A DNA stretch of 64,000 bases from Microbacterium radiodurans (GCF_008710705.1 NZ_VYRZ01000001.1:372001-436000), one strand, 5' to 3'; positions 1 to 11,618 are shown, numbered from the stretch's first letter. A program made the numbers and translations. The notes: a model not told the origin generated them from the sequence alone.

Positions 1-1
1 T

Positions 2-775
2 CACTCCGGGGTCGTTCCCGCCGAGGATTTCGCGACCGCCATCGCGCAGGTCGCCTTCGCTGCATCCCGCGACGACGTGACGCCGGTGCTCACCGGCGTG
101 CAGCTCGAGGTCACCGGGACGCAGCTGAGCCTCGTGGCCACCGACCGATACCGTGTCGCGCTCCGCGACATCCCGTTCGACAGCGGCGTCGCCGCCGACG
201 AGAGCAGCACGACGGCGCTCGTGCCGGCGCGCACGCTCACCGAGGTCGGCAAGACGTTCGGACACTCGGGAGACATCACCGTCTCGTTCTCCGGCTCGGG
301 CGACCGCGAGATCATCGCCTTCACCGCCGGCAACAAGACGGTCACCTCGTTGCTGATCAAGGGGAACTTCCCGCCGGTGCGCCGCCTCTTCCCCGAGCAG
401 ACCGACCATCACGCCGTCGTCAACACCGGCGAGCTCATCGAAGCCGTCCGCCGCGTCGCGCTCGTGCTCGACCGCTCCGCGCCGCTGCGCTTCACGTTCG
501 GGCAGGACGGCGTGTCGATGGATGCGTCCGGCACCGAGCAGGCGCGCGCCACCGAGTCCGTCGACGCGACGCTCACGGGCGACGAGGTGACCATCGGTCT
601 GAACCCGCAGTACCTCCTCGAGTCGCTCGGCGCGGTCAAGAGCGAGTTCACGCGGGTCACGTTCACCTCGAGCGACAACGCGAACAAGCTGAGCCCCATC
701 CTCATCACCCCGCAGACCTCGGGTGGCGTGGAGAGCTTCAAGTACCTGCTCCAGCCCAACCTCCTCCTCCGCTGA
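2..775 (+). CDS. dnaN: DNA polymerase III beta sliding clamp, 3' part
   Basis: This is the C-terminal two thirds (about 257 residues) of the DNA polymerase III sliding clamp. The reading frame is open from base 2, so the start lies outside the window. Clamp-like stretches include VATDRYRVA near the beginning and the C-terminal pattern around 'SPILITPQ', where family members usually read 'PxxPxR'. The clamp encircles DNA and tethers the replicative polymerase and other partners. NucS, encoded at 29,975, is also thought to bind it in actinobacteria. It sits directly before recF, the standard order next to oriC. Identity is firm; only the start is missing. Confidence 0.95.
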   Translation, partial: HSGVVPAEDFATAIAQVAFAASRDDVTPVLTGVQLEVTGTQLSLVATDRYRVALRDIPFDSGVAADESSTTALVPARTLTEVGKTFGHSGDITVSFSGSGDREIIAFTAGNKTVTSLLIKGNFPPVRRLFPEQTDHHAVVNTGELIEAVRRVALVLDRSAPLRFTFGQDGVSMDASGTEQARATESVDATLTGDEVTIGLNPQYLLESLGAVKSEFTRVTFTSSDNANKLSPILITPQTSGGVESFKYLLQPNLLLR

Positions 776-821
776 CCCCGGTCCGACCGGCGGTGTCGGG
801 CGGGGCGAATAGGGTGATCTG

Positions 822-1982
822 ATGATCGTGGAGCAGTTGAGCCTGGTGGATTTCCGCAACTATGCGGCCGCCGAGCTGAGCCTGGCTCCCGGCGCGAACG
901 TCTTCGTCGGGCGCAACGGCCAGGGCAAGACGAACCTCGCCGAGGCGATCGGATACTTCGCCACCCTCGGGTCGCACCGCGTGTCGCAGGACGCGCCGAT
1001 GGTGCGCGACGGAGCGGATGCGGCATTCGTCCGAGCCCGCCTGGCGCACGGCTCCCGCCGAGTGCAGCTCGAGGCCCAACTGAACCGTTCCGGGTCGAAC
1101 AAGGCGCGGGTCAACGGCTCACCGGTGCGCACAGCGGAGCTGCCGCGCTATGCCCAGGTCGTCCTCTTCGCCCCCGAGGACCTGCAGATCGTGCGCGGAG
1201 ATCCATCGGCCCGCCGCCGCTTCGCGGATCAGCTGCTGATCCAGCGTGCGCCGCGGCTCGCCGGCGTGCTCGCCGACTACGACCGCGTGCTGAAGCAGCG
1301 CAACGCCCTCCTGAAGTCGGCTCGCGCCCGCGGCGTCCGAGGCGAGGGACTGTCGACTCTCGAGGTCTGGGACGACAAGCTCGTCGCCCTGGGCACCGAG
1401 GTCATCCGCGCGCGACTGCGACTGGCAGCGGAGCTGACGGCCCCGGTCGCCGCCGCATACGCCGCCATCGCGGGAGACGACCACCGCCCGCGGTTGGAAT
1501 GGGCGCTGTCGGTCGGCGGTGCCGACCCGGAAGAGGACGAGCAGAGCGGCGAAGCCGCGCCCCTGGATGCCGCCGCGATCGAGCAGGCGTTCCGCGCCGC
1601 CCTGGCCGCGCGCCGCTCGAACGAGCTCGACCGGGGCATCACTCTCGTCGGGCCGCACCGGGATGATCTGGTGCTCCGCATCCGCGACCTGCCGGTCAAG
1701 GGGTACGCGTCGCATGGCGAATCGTGGTCGGTCGCCCTGTCGCTGCGACTGGCGTCGGCCGAGCTGCTGCGCGCGGAATCCTCGCTCGGAGACCCGATCG
1801 TGATCCTCGACGACGTCTTCGCCGAGCTCGATGCGGATCGACGCGCCCGACTGGCCGGTGTCGTTGCCGATTACGAGCAGGTCATCGTGACCGCCGCCGT
1901 CGCTGCGGACGTCCCGGAACACCTCCGCGCGCGCACTGTGCGGGTGGAGGCGGGAACCCTGCACGAGGTCGCCGATGCCTGA
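822..1982 (+). CDS. recF: DNA replication and repair protein RecF
   Basis: A 386-residue SMC-like ATPase that helps load RecA on gapped DNA in the RecFOR pathway. The Walker A motif GRNGQGKT lies at residues 30-37 and a Walker B segment (IVILDDVFAELD) near residue 325, the usual layout and length for RecF. A TAGGGT hexamer at 810-815 ends six bases before the ATG, with no Shine-Dalgarno sequence, so a leaderless mRNA from this internal promoter is likely in addition to read-through from dnaN. The 3' end overlaps the DUF721 gene by 8 bases. Confidence 0.96.
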   Translation: MIVEQLSLVDFRNYAAAELSLAPGANVFVGRNGQGKTNLAEAIGYFATLGSHRVSQDAPMVRDGADAAFVRARLAHGSRRVQLEAQLNRSGSNKARVNGSPVRTAELPRYAQVVLFAPEDLQIVRGDPSARRRFADQLLIQRAPRLAGVLADYDRVLKQRNALLKSARARGVRGEGLSTLEVWDDKLVALGTEVIRARLRLAAELTAPVAAAYAAIAGDDHRPRLEWALSVGGADPEEDEQSGEAAPLDAAAIEQAFRAALAARRSNELDRGITLVGPHRDDLVLRIRDLPVKGYASHGESWSVALSLRLASAELLRAESSLGDPIVILDDVFAELDADRRARLAGVVADYEQVIVTAAVAADVPEHLRARTVRVEAGTLHEVADA

Positions 1983-2463
1983 TCGCGACGAGACGCCGGA
2001 GACGATCGCGACGTACCTGCGGCTCCGCGGTCTGCAGCCGTCCGGGCGGTGGCGGTCGCGGCGGCGCACGGCGACGGACGACGACGAGAACCAGCCGTTC
2101 ACCTCCGGCCGCGACCCGAAGGGGCTCGGCGACGTCATCGCCGATCTCACACGCCAGTCCGGCTGGGATGTACAGCTCTCGCGGGAGGACCTCGTGCTGC
2201 GGTGGGCCGAGGTGGCGGGCGAGGAGACGGCGCGGCACGCCTCGCCGGTCGCGCTGGCCGACGGCATCCTCACGGTCCAGTGCGACTCGACCGCCTGGGC
2301 CAAGAACCTCCATCTGATGCGTACCGCGATCACGACGCAACTCGTGAAAGCGTTCCCGCAGTCGGGTGTGCAGTCGGTGCGTTTCGTGGGGCCGGACGTC
2401 CCCTCCTGGAAATGGGGTCCGAGAGCCGTTCCAGGGCGGGGTCCACGCGATACCTACGGATGA
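1975..2463 (+). CDS. DUF721 (DciA-like) family protein
   Basis: A 162-residue protein between recF and gyrB, the position of the actinobacterial DUF721 family. That family is related to DciA, a loader or operator of the replicative helicase in bacteria lacking DnaC. The N-terminal third is basic and arginine-rich; the conserved domain starts near '[15 protein letters not shown]' (about residue 46) and includes '[15 protein letters not shown]'. The start overlaps recF by 8 bases, implying translational coupling. The helicase-loading role is inferred from the family, not shown here. Confidence 0.85.
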   Translation: MPDRDETPETIATYLRLRGLQPSGRWRSRRRTATDDDENQPFTSGRDPKGLGDVIADLTRQSGWDVQLSREDLVLRWAEVAGEETARHASPVALADGILTVQCDSTAWAKNLHLMRTAITTQLVKAFPQSGVQSVRFVGPDVPSWKWGPRAVPGRGPRDTYG

Positions 2464-2540
2464 CCCACGTCCCCAGTCGTCGCTCTCGACTTTCGTTCGC
2501 CACAGGGGCGTCCACAGCCGCGCGGAGCTCGCCGACCCGG

Positions 2541-2546
2541 TAAACT
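2541..2546 (+). promoter_or_regulatory. Candidate -10 element for gyrB
   Basis: TAAACT in the 124-base gap between the DUF721 gene and gyrB fits an actinobacterial -10 hexamer and would give a 5' leader of about 35 bases. No convincing -35 is visible 17 bases upstream. gyrB promoters are often supercoiling-sensitive with weak -35 boxes, but that is only a family-level expectation. Confidence 0.4.
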
Positions 2547-2587
2547 GGGCAGGTCCGACCGAACCTGATGTGGAGCGCTCGAAACCC

Positions 2588-4660
2588 ATGACGTCTCAGA
2601 ACCCCGACAGCGTTCCCGAAGACCCCGAAATCGTCTCTCAGCCCGACGCCGAAGCCGCGGAGAAGGCGTCGTCGAAGGTTCCGAACGAGTACGGGGCCGA
2701 CGCGATCCAGGTGCTCGAAGGGCTGGAGGCGGTTCGCAAGCGACCCGGCATGTACATCGGCTCCACCGGTGAGCGGGGCCTCCACCACCTCGTGTACGAG
2801 ATCGTCGACAACGCCGTCGACGAGGCGCTCGCGGGGTACTGCGACACCATCCACGTCACGATCCTCGAGGACGGCGCCCTTCGCGTCATCGACAACGGAC
2901 GCGGCATCCCCGTCGACCCGCACGCCTCCGACCCGACCAAGTCGACCGTCGAGGTCGTGCTGACGGTCCTCCACGCAGGCGGCAAGTTCGGCGGCGGCGG
3001 GTACGCGGTCTCGGGTGGTCTGCACGGCGTGGGCTCCTCGGTGGTCAACGCGCTCTCCACGCGATTCGAGGTGGAGATCAAGCGGCAGGGCTCGGTGTGG
3101 CGCCAGACGTTCAGCGACGGAGGCAAGCCGCAGGGATCGCTGCAGAAGGGCGAGCAGAGTGCGGAGACCGGCACGACCGTCACCTTCTGGCCCGACGCCG
3201 ACATCTTCGAGACGGTCGACTTCGACTACGACACCCTGCGCACGCGCTTCCAGCAGACCTCGTTCCTGAACAAGGGGCTGCGCATCACGCTGACCGACGA
3301 GCGTCCCGAGGCCGTCGAGGTCGTCGACCTCGAGGAGGGCGGGTCCGAGACCCGTCAGCGCCGTGACGACTTCCACTACGAGCGCGGGCTCGTCGACTAC
3401 GTCGAGTACCTCAACAAGCTGCGCAAGACCGAGGTCGTCAACGACGAGATCATCGAGATCGAGTCCGAGGACACCGTGCGCCACATCTCGCTCGAACTAG
3501 CCATGCAGTGGACGACGAGCTACACCGAGAACGTCTTCACCTTCGCGAACACCATCAACACCCACGAGGGCGGCACGCACGAGGAGGGCTTCCGGGCGGC
3601 GCTGACCACCAAGATCAACAGCTACGCGCGCGAGAAGGGACTGCTCAAGGAGAAGGACGACAACCTCACCGGCGACGACATCCGCGAGGGTCTCACCGCC
3701 GTGATCTCCGTCAAGCTGTCCGAGCCCCAGTTCGAGGGCCAGACCAAGACGAAGCTCGGCAACACCGAGGCGAAGGCCTTCGTCCAGAAGATCGTCGGCG
3801 ACCAGCTCACCGACTGGCTCGACCGCAACCCGGCGCAGGCCAAGCGCGTCATCATGAAGGCCGTGGATGCCGCGACCGCTCGTCTCGCGGCCCGCAAGGC
3901 GCGAGAGACCGCCCGCCGCAAGAGCGTCTTCGAGTCGGCGTCGATGCCCGACAAGCTCAAGGACTGCACGAGCAAGGACCCCTCGATCTCGGAGATCTTC
4001 CTCGTCGAGGGCGATTCGGCAGGCGGCTCGGCCGTCCGCGGTCGCGACCCCGAGACGCAGGCGATCCTCTCGCTGCGCGGCAAGGTGCTCAACGTCGAGA
4101 AGGCGCGGCTCGACCGCGCGCTCGGCAACAACGAGATCCAGGCGATCATCTCGGCGTTCGGAACCGGCATCGGCGAGGACTTCGCGGTCGAGAAGGCCCG
4201 CTATCACAAGATCGTGCTCATGGCCGATGCCGACGTCGACGGCCAGCACATCACCACGCTGCTGCTGACCCTGCTGTTCCGCTACATGCGCGGTCTCATC
4301 GAGGCCGGCTACGTCTACCTCGCCATGCCCCCGCTGTACCGCCTCAAGTGGACGAACGCCGATCACGAGTACGTCTTCAGCGACAAGGAGCGCGATGCTC
4401 TCTACGCCGACGGCGTCGCGAACGGCAAGCGGATGCCGAAGGATTCCGGCATCCAGCGCTACAAGGGTCTCGGTGAGATGAACCCCGGCGAGCTGTGGGA
4501 GACGACCATGGACCACAACACCCGCACCCTCCGCCAGGTGACGATCGACGACGCGGCCGCGGCCGATGAGATCTTCTCGGTGCTCATGGGCGAGGACGTC
4601 GAGTCCCGTCGTACCTTCATCCAGCGAAACGCCAAGGACGTGCGCTTCCTCGACATCTGA
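2588..4660 (+). CDS. gyrB: DNA gyrase subunit B
   Basis: A 690-residue GyrB, the ATPase subunit of the type II topoisomerase that introduces negative supercoils. The GHKL ATP-binding motif DNGRGIP follows 'RVI', with the glycine-rich GGLHGVGSS lid further on. The TOPRIM domain has the catalytic glutamate in VEGDSAGG (about residue 474) and DADVDGQHI near residue 548 for metal binding. The open frame extends 74 codons upstream to 2366, but the ATG at 2588 gives the normal GyrB N-terminus (MTSQNPDS) and lies beyond the candidate -10 at 2541. gyrA follows after 36 bases. Confidence 0.97.
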   Translation: MTSQNPDSVPEDPEIVSQPDAEAAEKASSKVPNEYGADAIQVLEGLEAVRKRPGMYIGSTGERGLHHLVYEIVDNAVDEALAGYCDTIHVTILEDGALRVIDNGRGIPVDPHASDPTKSTVEVVLTVLHAGGKFGGGGYAVSGGLHGVGSSVVNALSTRFEVEIKRQGSVWRQTFSDGGKPQGSLQKGEQSAETGTTVTFWPDADIFETVDFDYDTLRTRFQQTSFLNKGLRITLTDERPEAVEVVDLEEGGSETRQRRDDFHYERGLVDYVEYLNKLRKTEVVNDEIIEIESEDTVRHISLELAMQWTTSYTENVFTFANTINTHEGGTHEEGFRAALTTKINSYAREKGLLKEKDDNLTGDDIREGLTAVISVKLSEPQFEGQTKTKLGNTEAKAFVQKIVGDQLTDWLDRNPAQAKRVIMKAVDAATARLAARKARETARRKSVFESASMPDKLKDCTSKDPSISEIFLVEGDSAGGSAVRGRDPETQAILSLRGKVLNVEKARLDRALGNNEIQAIISAFGTGIGEDFAVEKARYHKIVLMADADVDGQHITTLLLTLLFRYMRGLIEAGYVYLAMPPLYRLKWTNADHEYVFSDKERDALYADGVANGKRMPKDSGIQRYKGLGEMNPGELWETTMDHNTRTLRQVTIDDAAAADEIFSVLMGEDVESRRTFIQRNAKDVRFLDI

Positions 4661-4696
4661 TCGAGCTGAGCGACACGAGGGAACAGAGAAGAACGC

Positions 4697-7272
<2,576 letters not shown>

Positions 7273-7276
<4 letters not shown>

Positions 7277-7677
7277 GCACGGTCGCCGACAAACTCGCCA
7301 AGAAGTCCACCAGCAAGACCAGCGCGAAGCAGGTCCGCCTGCGCCTCGTCTACGTCGACTTCTGGTCGGCGGTGAAGCTGTCGTTCCTGGCGGCGGTCGC
7401 GCTGGCGATCGTCACGGTGGTGGCGACCTTCCTCGTCTTCATGGTGCTGACGACCACCGGGCTCATCGACCGCGTCGACGAGCTGTTCGTGGCCTTCTCG
7501 AACGGCGACTTCTCGATCAAGCAGTTCCTCGGGCTCTCGCAGGTGATGGCGTTCTCCGCCATCGTGGCGATCCTGAACCTCGTCGTGATCACCGTGCTGG
7601 GCGCCGTCGTCGCCGGCATCTACAACGTCATGGTCAAGGTCACCGGCGGCCTGCTGGTCGGCTTCACCTCCAATTAG
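7273..7677 (+). CDS. DUF3566 two-helix membrane protein
   Basis: A 134-residue membrane protein with a basic, lysine-rich first 25 residues, a hydrophobic segment at about 36-58 and a second at about 93-118, separated by a polar loop. This matches DUF3566, found immediately after gyrA across Actinobacteria (the Rv0007 position in M. tuberculosis). It starts with an ATGA overlap of the gyrA stop, so it belongs to the gyr operon. Function is unknown. Confidence 0.88.
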
Positions 7678-7703
7678 TGAATTGCCGGATTCTCCGGTAA
7701 AGT
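7674..7703 (+). promoter_or_regulatory. Candidate promoter of tRNA-Ile/tRNA-Ala
   Basis: TAAAGT at 7698-7703 is a good -10 with a weak -35 (TTAGTG, 7674-7679) 18 bases upstream. It would start a transcript some 30 bases before the first tRNA. It is called from spacing and hexamer match only. Confidence 0.4.
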
Positions 7704-7738
7704 CTTGGAGGTTGACGGCGCGAGAATCGCGTCGAAAC

Positions 7739-7812
7739 GGGGCTATAGCTCAGGCGGTTAGAGCGCTTCACTGATAATGAAGAGGTCCCAGGTTCAAGTC
7801 CTGGTAGCCCCA
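7739..7812 (+). tRNA. tRNA-Ile (GAT anticodon)
   Basis: A 74-base cloverleaf. The acceptor arm GGGGCTA pairs with TAGCCCC (7805-7811) with discriminator A7812. The anticodon stem CTTCA/TGAAG frames the loop CTGATAA, with anticodon GAT at 7773-7775. The T arm contains GGTTCAAGTCC. The 3' CCA is not encoded. Position after gyrA is conserved in Actinobacteria. Confidence 0.97.
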
Positions 7813-7825
7813 CCCCGAACCCCTC

Positions 7826-7898
7826 GGGGCCTTAGCTCAGTTGGTAGAGCGCCTGCTTTGCAAGCAGGATGTCAGGAGTTCGAATCTCCTAGGCTCCA
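7826..7898 (+). tRNA. tRNA-Ala (TGC anticodon)
   Basis: A 73-base cloverleaf 13 bases after tRNA-Ile. The acceptor arm GGGGCCT pairs with AGGCTCC (one G-T pair), discriminator A7898. The anticodon stem CCTGC/GCAGG frames the loop TTTGCAA, with TGC at 7859-7861. The T loop reads GTTCGAATC. CCA is not encoded. It is probably co-transcribed with tRNA-Ile and ended by the hairpin at 7904. Confidence 0.97.
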
Positions 7899-7903
7899 CC
7901 GAT

Positions 7904-7943
7904 CTGACGCCGGGTATCCGTTCCAACGGATACCCGGCGTCAG
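7904..7943 (+). terminator. Perfect 17-bp hairpin after the tRNA pair
   Basis: Arms 7904-7920 (CTGACGCCGGGTATCCG) and 7927-7943 are perfect complements around a 6-base loop TTCCAA, followed by a short T-containing tail (TGTTTC). Its position five bases after tRNA-Ala makes it the likely transcription terminator. Confidence 0.85.
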
Positions 7944-8227
7944 TGTTTCGCCGGCGGTGACCCGCACCTGCGCATGATCACACGTTCCGCTTGTCCGTGA
8001 TGACGCCTAGGTCGCCGTCGCGACCGGCGTCCCGAGCGCTGTTGTCGCAAGCGTTGATGACCGCGACGGATCGGCATGCAGACCGGGTTGGCGACGACCC
8101 GGTCGATCCCCGCATACTGACAGGCGTGGAAGATTCGAGCTCCGACGGAGGCTTCGTCAGTGGATACGCTCCCGCGGGTGCGCGGCGTCGCGGCGTTCGC
8201 CGAGTAGGCGGTCGCGGAGCGGGCACC
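7944..8227. other. Intergenic stretch without a recognised gene
   Basis: Open frames here on both strands give low-complexity Arg/Ser/Pro-rich or unrecognisable translations. The only signals seen are a CATACT hexamer at 8113-8118 followed seven bases later by an in-frame GTG (8126). That could be a leaderless start giving the next protein a 34-residue N-terminal extension. Confidence 0.4.
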
Positions 8228-8875
8228 GTGATGCGAAAGTCGCGCAGATGGGGCGCGCCGGCGTGCGTGATCATGGCGGTGCTGATATTGACCGCTTGCA
8301 CAGCGGGCTCTGCCGCACAGGCGACTGACCTGTATGAGCAGGCACGCGAAGTGAACCGCACCTTCAAAGAGACCGTCGCCGAAGTGCAGCGGCACATCTT
8401 CGACGGTGAATGGCGCGTGCGCAATTACGGCGATATGCCCGACCCTTGCGACGACGGGTACGAGTACTACCTCACGCGCGCGACGCCGGAGGAGTTCACC
8501 TTCGACGAGCAGGGCCCGCAGAGGATGCAGGAGCTGGAGGGCTGGCTCGTCGAGAACGGGTGGGTCGTCGCGCCGTCACCGACGTACGGCGAGGGGATCG
8601 ACAACATCATCATCATGGCTGGCAAGCCGGATGCTTTCGTCAGCCGCCTCGACATCGACCTCCTCCCCGGGGTCGCCGCCGAAGGCACGGTCGACGTCCT
8701 TGCGATCCGCGCAACCTCGACGTGCCAGCCCGGTGATGCGAACGAGCTCATAATCGAGCTGTATCCCGGCTTCCCCGTGACACCGGCCGACCAATCGCAC
8801 ATCCCCGAGCGCGAGAGTCCCGACACCCCACGCTGGTTCGGATTGACGGAGGACGGCCAACCCCGACCCCTGTGA
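8228..8875 (+). CDS. Putative lipoprotein of unknown function
   Basis: From the GTG at 8228 (GGAG eight bases upstream) this gives 215 residues beginning with a basic n-region, a hydrophobic stretch and the lipobox LTAC near residue 24, so it is probably exported and lipid-anchored. The mature part is acidic and contains an N-terminal helix (TDLYEQAREVNRTFKETVAEV) and a later segment 'GIDNIIIMAGKPDAFVSRL'. No enzyme motif is recognised. An alternative start at GTG 8126 has a promoter-like CATACT before it, but would bury the signal peptide behind a 34-residue polar extension. Confidence 0.65.
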   Translation: MMRKSRRWGAPACVIMAVLILTACTAGSAAQATDLYEQAREVNRTFKETVAEVQRHIFDGEWRVRNYGDMPDPCDDGYEYYLTRATPEEFTFDEQGPQRMQELEGWLVENGWVVAPSPTYGEGIDNIIIMAGKPDAFVSRLDIDLLPGVAAEGTVDVLAIRATSTCQPGDANELIIELYPGFPVTPADQSHIPERESPDTPRWFGLTEDGQPRPL

Positions 8876-8943
8876 GGCACCGCGTCGACTGCTCTCGTGC
8901 TGACGTCAGCTCCGCCAGCCGCGCGGGCCGCCAGCCTCGTGGG

Positions 8944-9429
8944 TCAGCCGGTGGCGGGTGCGGAGATGTCCGCGACGGTCGCGCCGTAGGCGGCGATGAG
9001 AGCATCGGCGTCGACGAAGAGGCTGAAGCCGTGCGCTCCGGCGCCGATCGCGATGCGGCGTCCGACGATCGAGGAGTCGGCGAAGACCGGCCAGGCTGTC
9101 GTGCTCCCGAGAGGCACGATGGTGCCGCGCTCGTAGCCGGTCGCGGCGAGAGCGAGCTCGGGTTCGGGGAGGCGGAGCTTGTTCACGCCGACGACGGCAC
9201 GGAGCTTCGGCCAGGAGATGGCACGGTCGCCCGGGACGAGGGCGAAGAGGTACGTGTCGTCGCTGCGCTTGACGACGAGCGTCTTGACGATGTCGGCGGG
9301 CTGAATGCCCAGCAGCGCGGCGGCCTCGTCGAGACTCGACGCGTCCGGTCGCGGACGCACCACGACATCGAGCCCACGCTCGGCCGCTGCGAGGCGGACA
9401 CGAGACGTGGGCTCGATGTCGTCGTTCAT
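8944..9429 (-). CDS. YbaK/ProX-type aminoacyl-tRNA deacylase domain protein
   Basis: A 161-residue single-domain protein of the YbaK/EbsC family, which hydrolyses mischarged aminoacyl-tRNAs (such as Cys- or Ala-tRNA-Pro) in trans. The family signature runs from 'DIVKTLVVKRSDDTYLFAL', with the conserved lysine, through 'GVNKLRLPEPE' to 'GTIVPLGST', typical of the deacylase fold. The ATG at 9429 was chosen because it removes 227 codons of out-of-family sequence that overlap the upstream gene. The gap to the upstream gene (stop at 9435) is 5 bases, so the two are co-transcribed. Substrate is not predictable from sequence. Confidence 0.82.
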   Translation of the reverse strand: MNDDIEPTSRVRLAAAERGLDVVVRPRPDASSLDEAAALLGIQPADIVKTLVVKRSDDTYLFALVPGDRAISWPKLRAVVGVNKLRLPEPELALAATGYERGTIVPLGSTTAWPVFADSSIVGRRIAIGAGAHGFSLFVDADALIAAYGATVADISAPATG

Positions 9430-9434
9430 TCCGT

Positions 9435-10016
9435 TCAGGCGTCGGGCGCGCGCAGCGGGTCGTCCGCCACCCACAGCTCGTCGTCGGCCCGGAGGGTCTG
9501 CCAGGCGGCGTAGAGGACGCCGGCTGCGGCGGAGACGCCGAGGATGATCGCGATGACCCCTCCGGCGCCGATGCCCTTCTTCTTGGGCTCGGGGATCGAC
9601 GCGTGCGACTGGAACTTCTTGGTCGCCTTCTTGCCGTACTTCGCGGCCTTCTTCTTGACCGACGAGATGTCGAGGTCGACACCGCGGCCCGAGGCCAGCC
9701 GCGAACGCGTGTCGTTCGCGGCATCCCACACCGACAGCGCGCCGCCGACGACGGCACCGGCTGCGGGGATGAGCGCGCCGTTGTAGACCTTGCGCGTCGC
9801 GCGGACGCTCTTGTCGACGTACGGCGCCGCGTACTGCTCGTACGAGTGCTGCACGGCAGGCTTGACCTGCTCGCGACCGTAGTTGCCGAGCTGGTGACCG
9901 GCGTCGCGCGCGATGTGCGCGGCCTCGCCCATCAGGACCTGCTGCGACTCCCAGAGGGTGTTCGCCTGCTTCTGGAGCTTGCGGAGTTGCTTCTTGCGCT
10001 TGCGGCTGAGGCTCAC
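9435..10016 (-). CDS. Conserved hypothetical membrane-associated protein
   Basis: A 193-residue protein with a strongly basic N-terminus (MSLSRKRKKQLRKLQKQ), a helical middle, an alanine/glycine-rich segment near 85-97, a second lysine-rich stretch (VKKKAAKYGKKATKKF) and one predicted transmembrane helix at about 147-170 before an acidic tail. I do not recognise an enzymatic family. Two nucleic-acid- or phospholipid-binding basic patches beside a single helix suggest a membrane-tethered binding protein, but that is only an inference. It leads a two-gene unit with the deacylase. Confidence 0.7.
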   Translation of the reverse strand: MSLSRKRKKQLRKLQKQANTLWESQQVLMGEAAHIARDAGHQLGNYGREQVKPAVQHSYEQYAAPYVDKSVRATRKVYNGALIPAAGAVVGGALSVWDAANDTRSRLASGRGVDLDISSVKKKAAKYGKKATKKFQSHASIPEPKKKGIGAGGVIAIILGVSAAAGVLYAAWQTLRADDELWVADDPLRAPDA

Positions 10017-10108
10017 GGGGGCCCTCCCTGCGTTCTGGGACGTTTTCCCTCATCTTGCCAGAGTGCCCGCCCGCCAGCAGGGCATTGACAGGTGCGAGAA
10101 TGACAGAC

Positions 10109-10666
10109 ATGCCTCAGCACACCGCAGTAGCGACGATCCACACGAACCACGGCGACATCGTCGTCAACCTCTTCGGCGACCAGGCGCCGCGCACCGTCAA
10201 GAACTTCATCGGCCTCTCCGACGGCTCCGGCGAGTGGACCGACCCCGCCACGGGCAAGCCCGGTGAGGGCGCCCTGTACTCCGACGTCATCTTCCACCGC
10301 ATCATCCCCAACTTCATGATCCAGGGCGGCGACCCGCTCGGACAGGGCGTCGGCGGACCCGGCTACAACTTCGACGACGAGATCAGCCCCGAGCTGGACT
10401 TCCAGAAGCCCTACATCCTCGCCATGGCCAACGCCGGACTCCGCCGCAACGCGATCACCGGCAAGGCCGAGGGGACGAACGGTTCGCAGTTCTTCATCAC
10501 CACCGACCCGACGCCGTGGCTGCAGGGCAAGCACACGATCTTCGGCGAGGTCGCCGACGACGCGTCGCGACAGGTCGTCGACGCCATCGCCGCGGTGAAG
10601 ACCGGCGCCCAGGACCGTCCCGTCGAGCCGGTCGTCATCGCGTCGATCGACATCGCCGCGGTCTGA
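10109..10666 (+). CDS. Peptidyl-prolyl cis-trans isomerase, cyclophilin type
   Basis: A 185-residue cytoplasmic cyclophilin that catalyses prolyl cis-trans isomerisation. It holds the family core FHRIIPNFMIQGGDP, with the catalytic arginine in FHR, then GTNGSQFFITT and 'GKHTIFGEV'. It matches the PpiA position near gyrA in actinobacteria. Two ATGs are available, at 10100 and 10109. The second gives the usual N-terminus (MPQHTAVATI) and lies seven bases after a TG-extended GAGAAT, so a leaderless start is preferred. Confidence 0.93.
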   Translation: MPQHTAVATIHTNHGDIVVNLFGDQAPRTVKNFIGLSDGSGEWTDPATGKPGEGALYSDVIFHRIIPNFMIQGGDPLGQGVGGPGYNFDDEISPELDFQKPYILAMANAGLRRNAITGKAEGTNGSQFFITTDPTPWLQGKHTIFGEVADDASRQVVDAIAAVKTGAQDRPVEPVVIASIDIAAV

Positions 10667-10673
10667 GCGGTTC

Positions 10674-11564
10674 GTGAGCGCGCCCGAGACCTCTCGCAAT
10701 CCCGACAACTTCTGCTACCGGCATCCCGATCGGCAGAGCTTCGTGCTCTGCCAGCGGTGCCTGCGCACGATCTGTCCGGAGTGCCAGACGCAGATGCCGG
10801 TCGGAGTGATCTGTCCGGAGTGCCTGCGCGACCAGCAGAAGGCCTCGGGCGCGCCGCGTCCCCGCCGCGCACCGCGCATCCTGCGCGCGGTGCGCTCGGG
10901 TGACTCCCGCCCCCTCGTCACCTACGCGATCATCGCGCTGACGGCGTTCGTCTTCGTCGTCACCCTCATCCCGGGCGTCGGCATCGTCGTGCAGCAGAGT
11001 CTCGCGATGTACGCGCCTTATCTCTATCCCGAATTCACCGGCACCTTCCAGCCCTGGCGCCTGTTCACGGTGCTGCTCGTGCACAGCGGATTCTGGCACC
11101 TCGGGCTCAACATGCTCGCGCTCTGGATGCTGGGAAGCAGTCTCGAGCCGATGCTCGGGCGCCTGCGATTCCTCTGGCTCTACCTGCTGAGCGGCCTCGG
11201 CGGATCGGTCGCCGTCGCCCTGCTCGGCTTCGGAACTCCGGTCGTCGGCGCATCCGGTGCCATCTTCGGCCTGTTCGGCGCCCTGCTCGTGATCGGCCGG
11301 CACATCGGCGCGAACATCACCGGCATCGCGGTCGTGCTGGGCATCAACCTCGTGATCTCGTTCCTGCCCCTGATCACCGGCGCGAGCGGCTTCCAGGTGT
11401 CGTGGCAGGCGCACATCGGCGGACTGATCGTCGGGGCACTGGTCGGAACCATCTACGCCCGCACGCGCGCCATCCGCAAGAAGCGGCTGCAGGTCGGCCT
11501 GCTCGTCGGCACGACCGTCGTGCTCGTCGCGCTTCTCGGCGTCCCGATGGCGATCTACGGCTGA
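10674..11564 (+). CDS. Rhomboid-family intramembrane serine protease with zinc-ribbon N-terminus
   Basis: A 296-residue protein. Residues 1-60 hold a Cys/His cluster (CYRHP, CQRC, CPEC, CPECL) like a B-box or zinc ribbon. At least six hydrophobic helices follow, with the rhomboid catalytic dyad: Ser194 in GASG and His247 in AHIGG. The conserved WR motif is in 'QPWRLFT' and HLGLNM follows. Rhomboids cleave transmembrane substrates within the membrane. It starts at GTG 10674, 7 bases after the cyclophilin stop, so the two genes form an operon. Natural substrates are unknown. Confidence 0.92.
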   Translation: MSAPETSRNPDNFCYRHPDRQSFVLCQRCLRTICPECQTQMPVGVICPECLRDQQKASGAPRPRRAPRILRAVRSGDSRPLVTYAIIALTAFVFVVTLIPGVGIVVQQSLAMYAPYLYPEFTGTFQPWRLFTVLLVHSGFWHLGLNMLALWMLGSSLEPMLGRLRFLWLYLLSGLGGSVAVALLGFGTPVVGASGAIFGLFGALLVIGRHIGANITGIAVVLGINLVISFLPLITGASGFQVSWQAHIGGLIVGALVGTIYARTRAIRKKRLQVGLLVGTTVVLVALLGVPMAIYG

Positions 11565-11567
11565 AAG

Positions 11568-11576
11568 TTATCCACA
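11568..11576 (+). promoter_or_regulatory. Perfect DnaA-box sequence
   Basis: TTATCCACA, identical to the high-affinity DnaA-box consensus, lies three bases after the rhomboid stop codon in the convergent gap before crgA. Isolated boxes outside oriC can titrate DnaA or be chance; see the finding on this gap. Confidence 0.6.
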
Positions 11577-11598
11577 GGTTTGTCCCCAGGTGGGGATG

Positions 11599-11618
11599 GA
11601 ATCACACCGGTGTGATTC
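11599..11618. repeat. 20-bp perfect palindrome between convergent genes
   Basis: GAATCACACCGGTGTGATTC is a perfect 20-bp palindrome without a spacer, preceded by a TCCCC/GGGGA short hairpin at 11583-11596. It is too self-complementary at its centre to form a normal terminator loop, so a dimeric-protein binding site is as likely as a terminator role. Confidence 0.6.

Noticed and set aside
1..775. Possible oriC within the window
   Set aside because: Only the 3' part of dnaN is present. The dnaA-dnaN gap that usually holds oriC lies to the left; no DnaA-box cluster is seen here, only the isolated box at 11568.
7777..7977. Plus-strand open frame of 66 codons
   Set aside because: It runs through both tRNA genes and the terminator hairpin.
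7940..8424. Minus-strand frames over the unassigned gap
   Set aside because: Translations such as the Arg/His-rich C-terminus have no domain, and they overlap the beginning of the plus-strand lipoprotein gene, which has better evidence.
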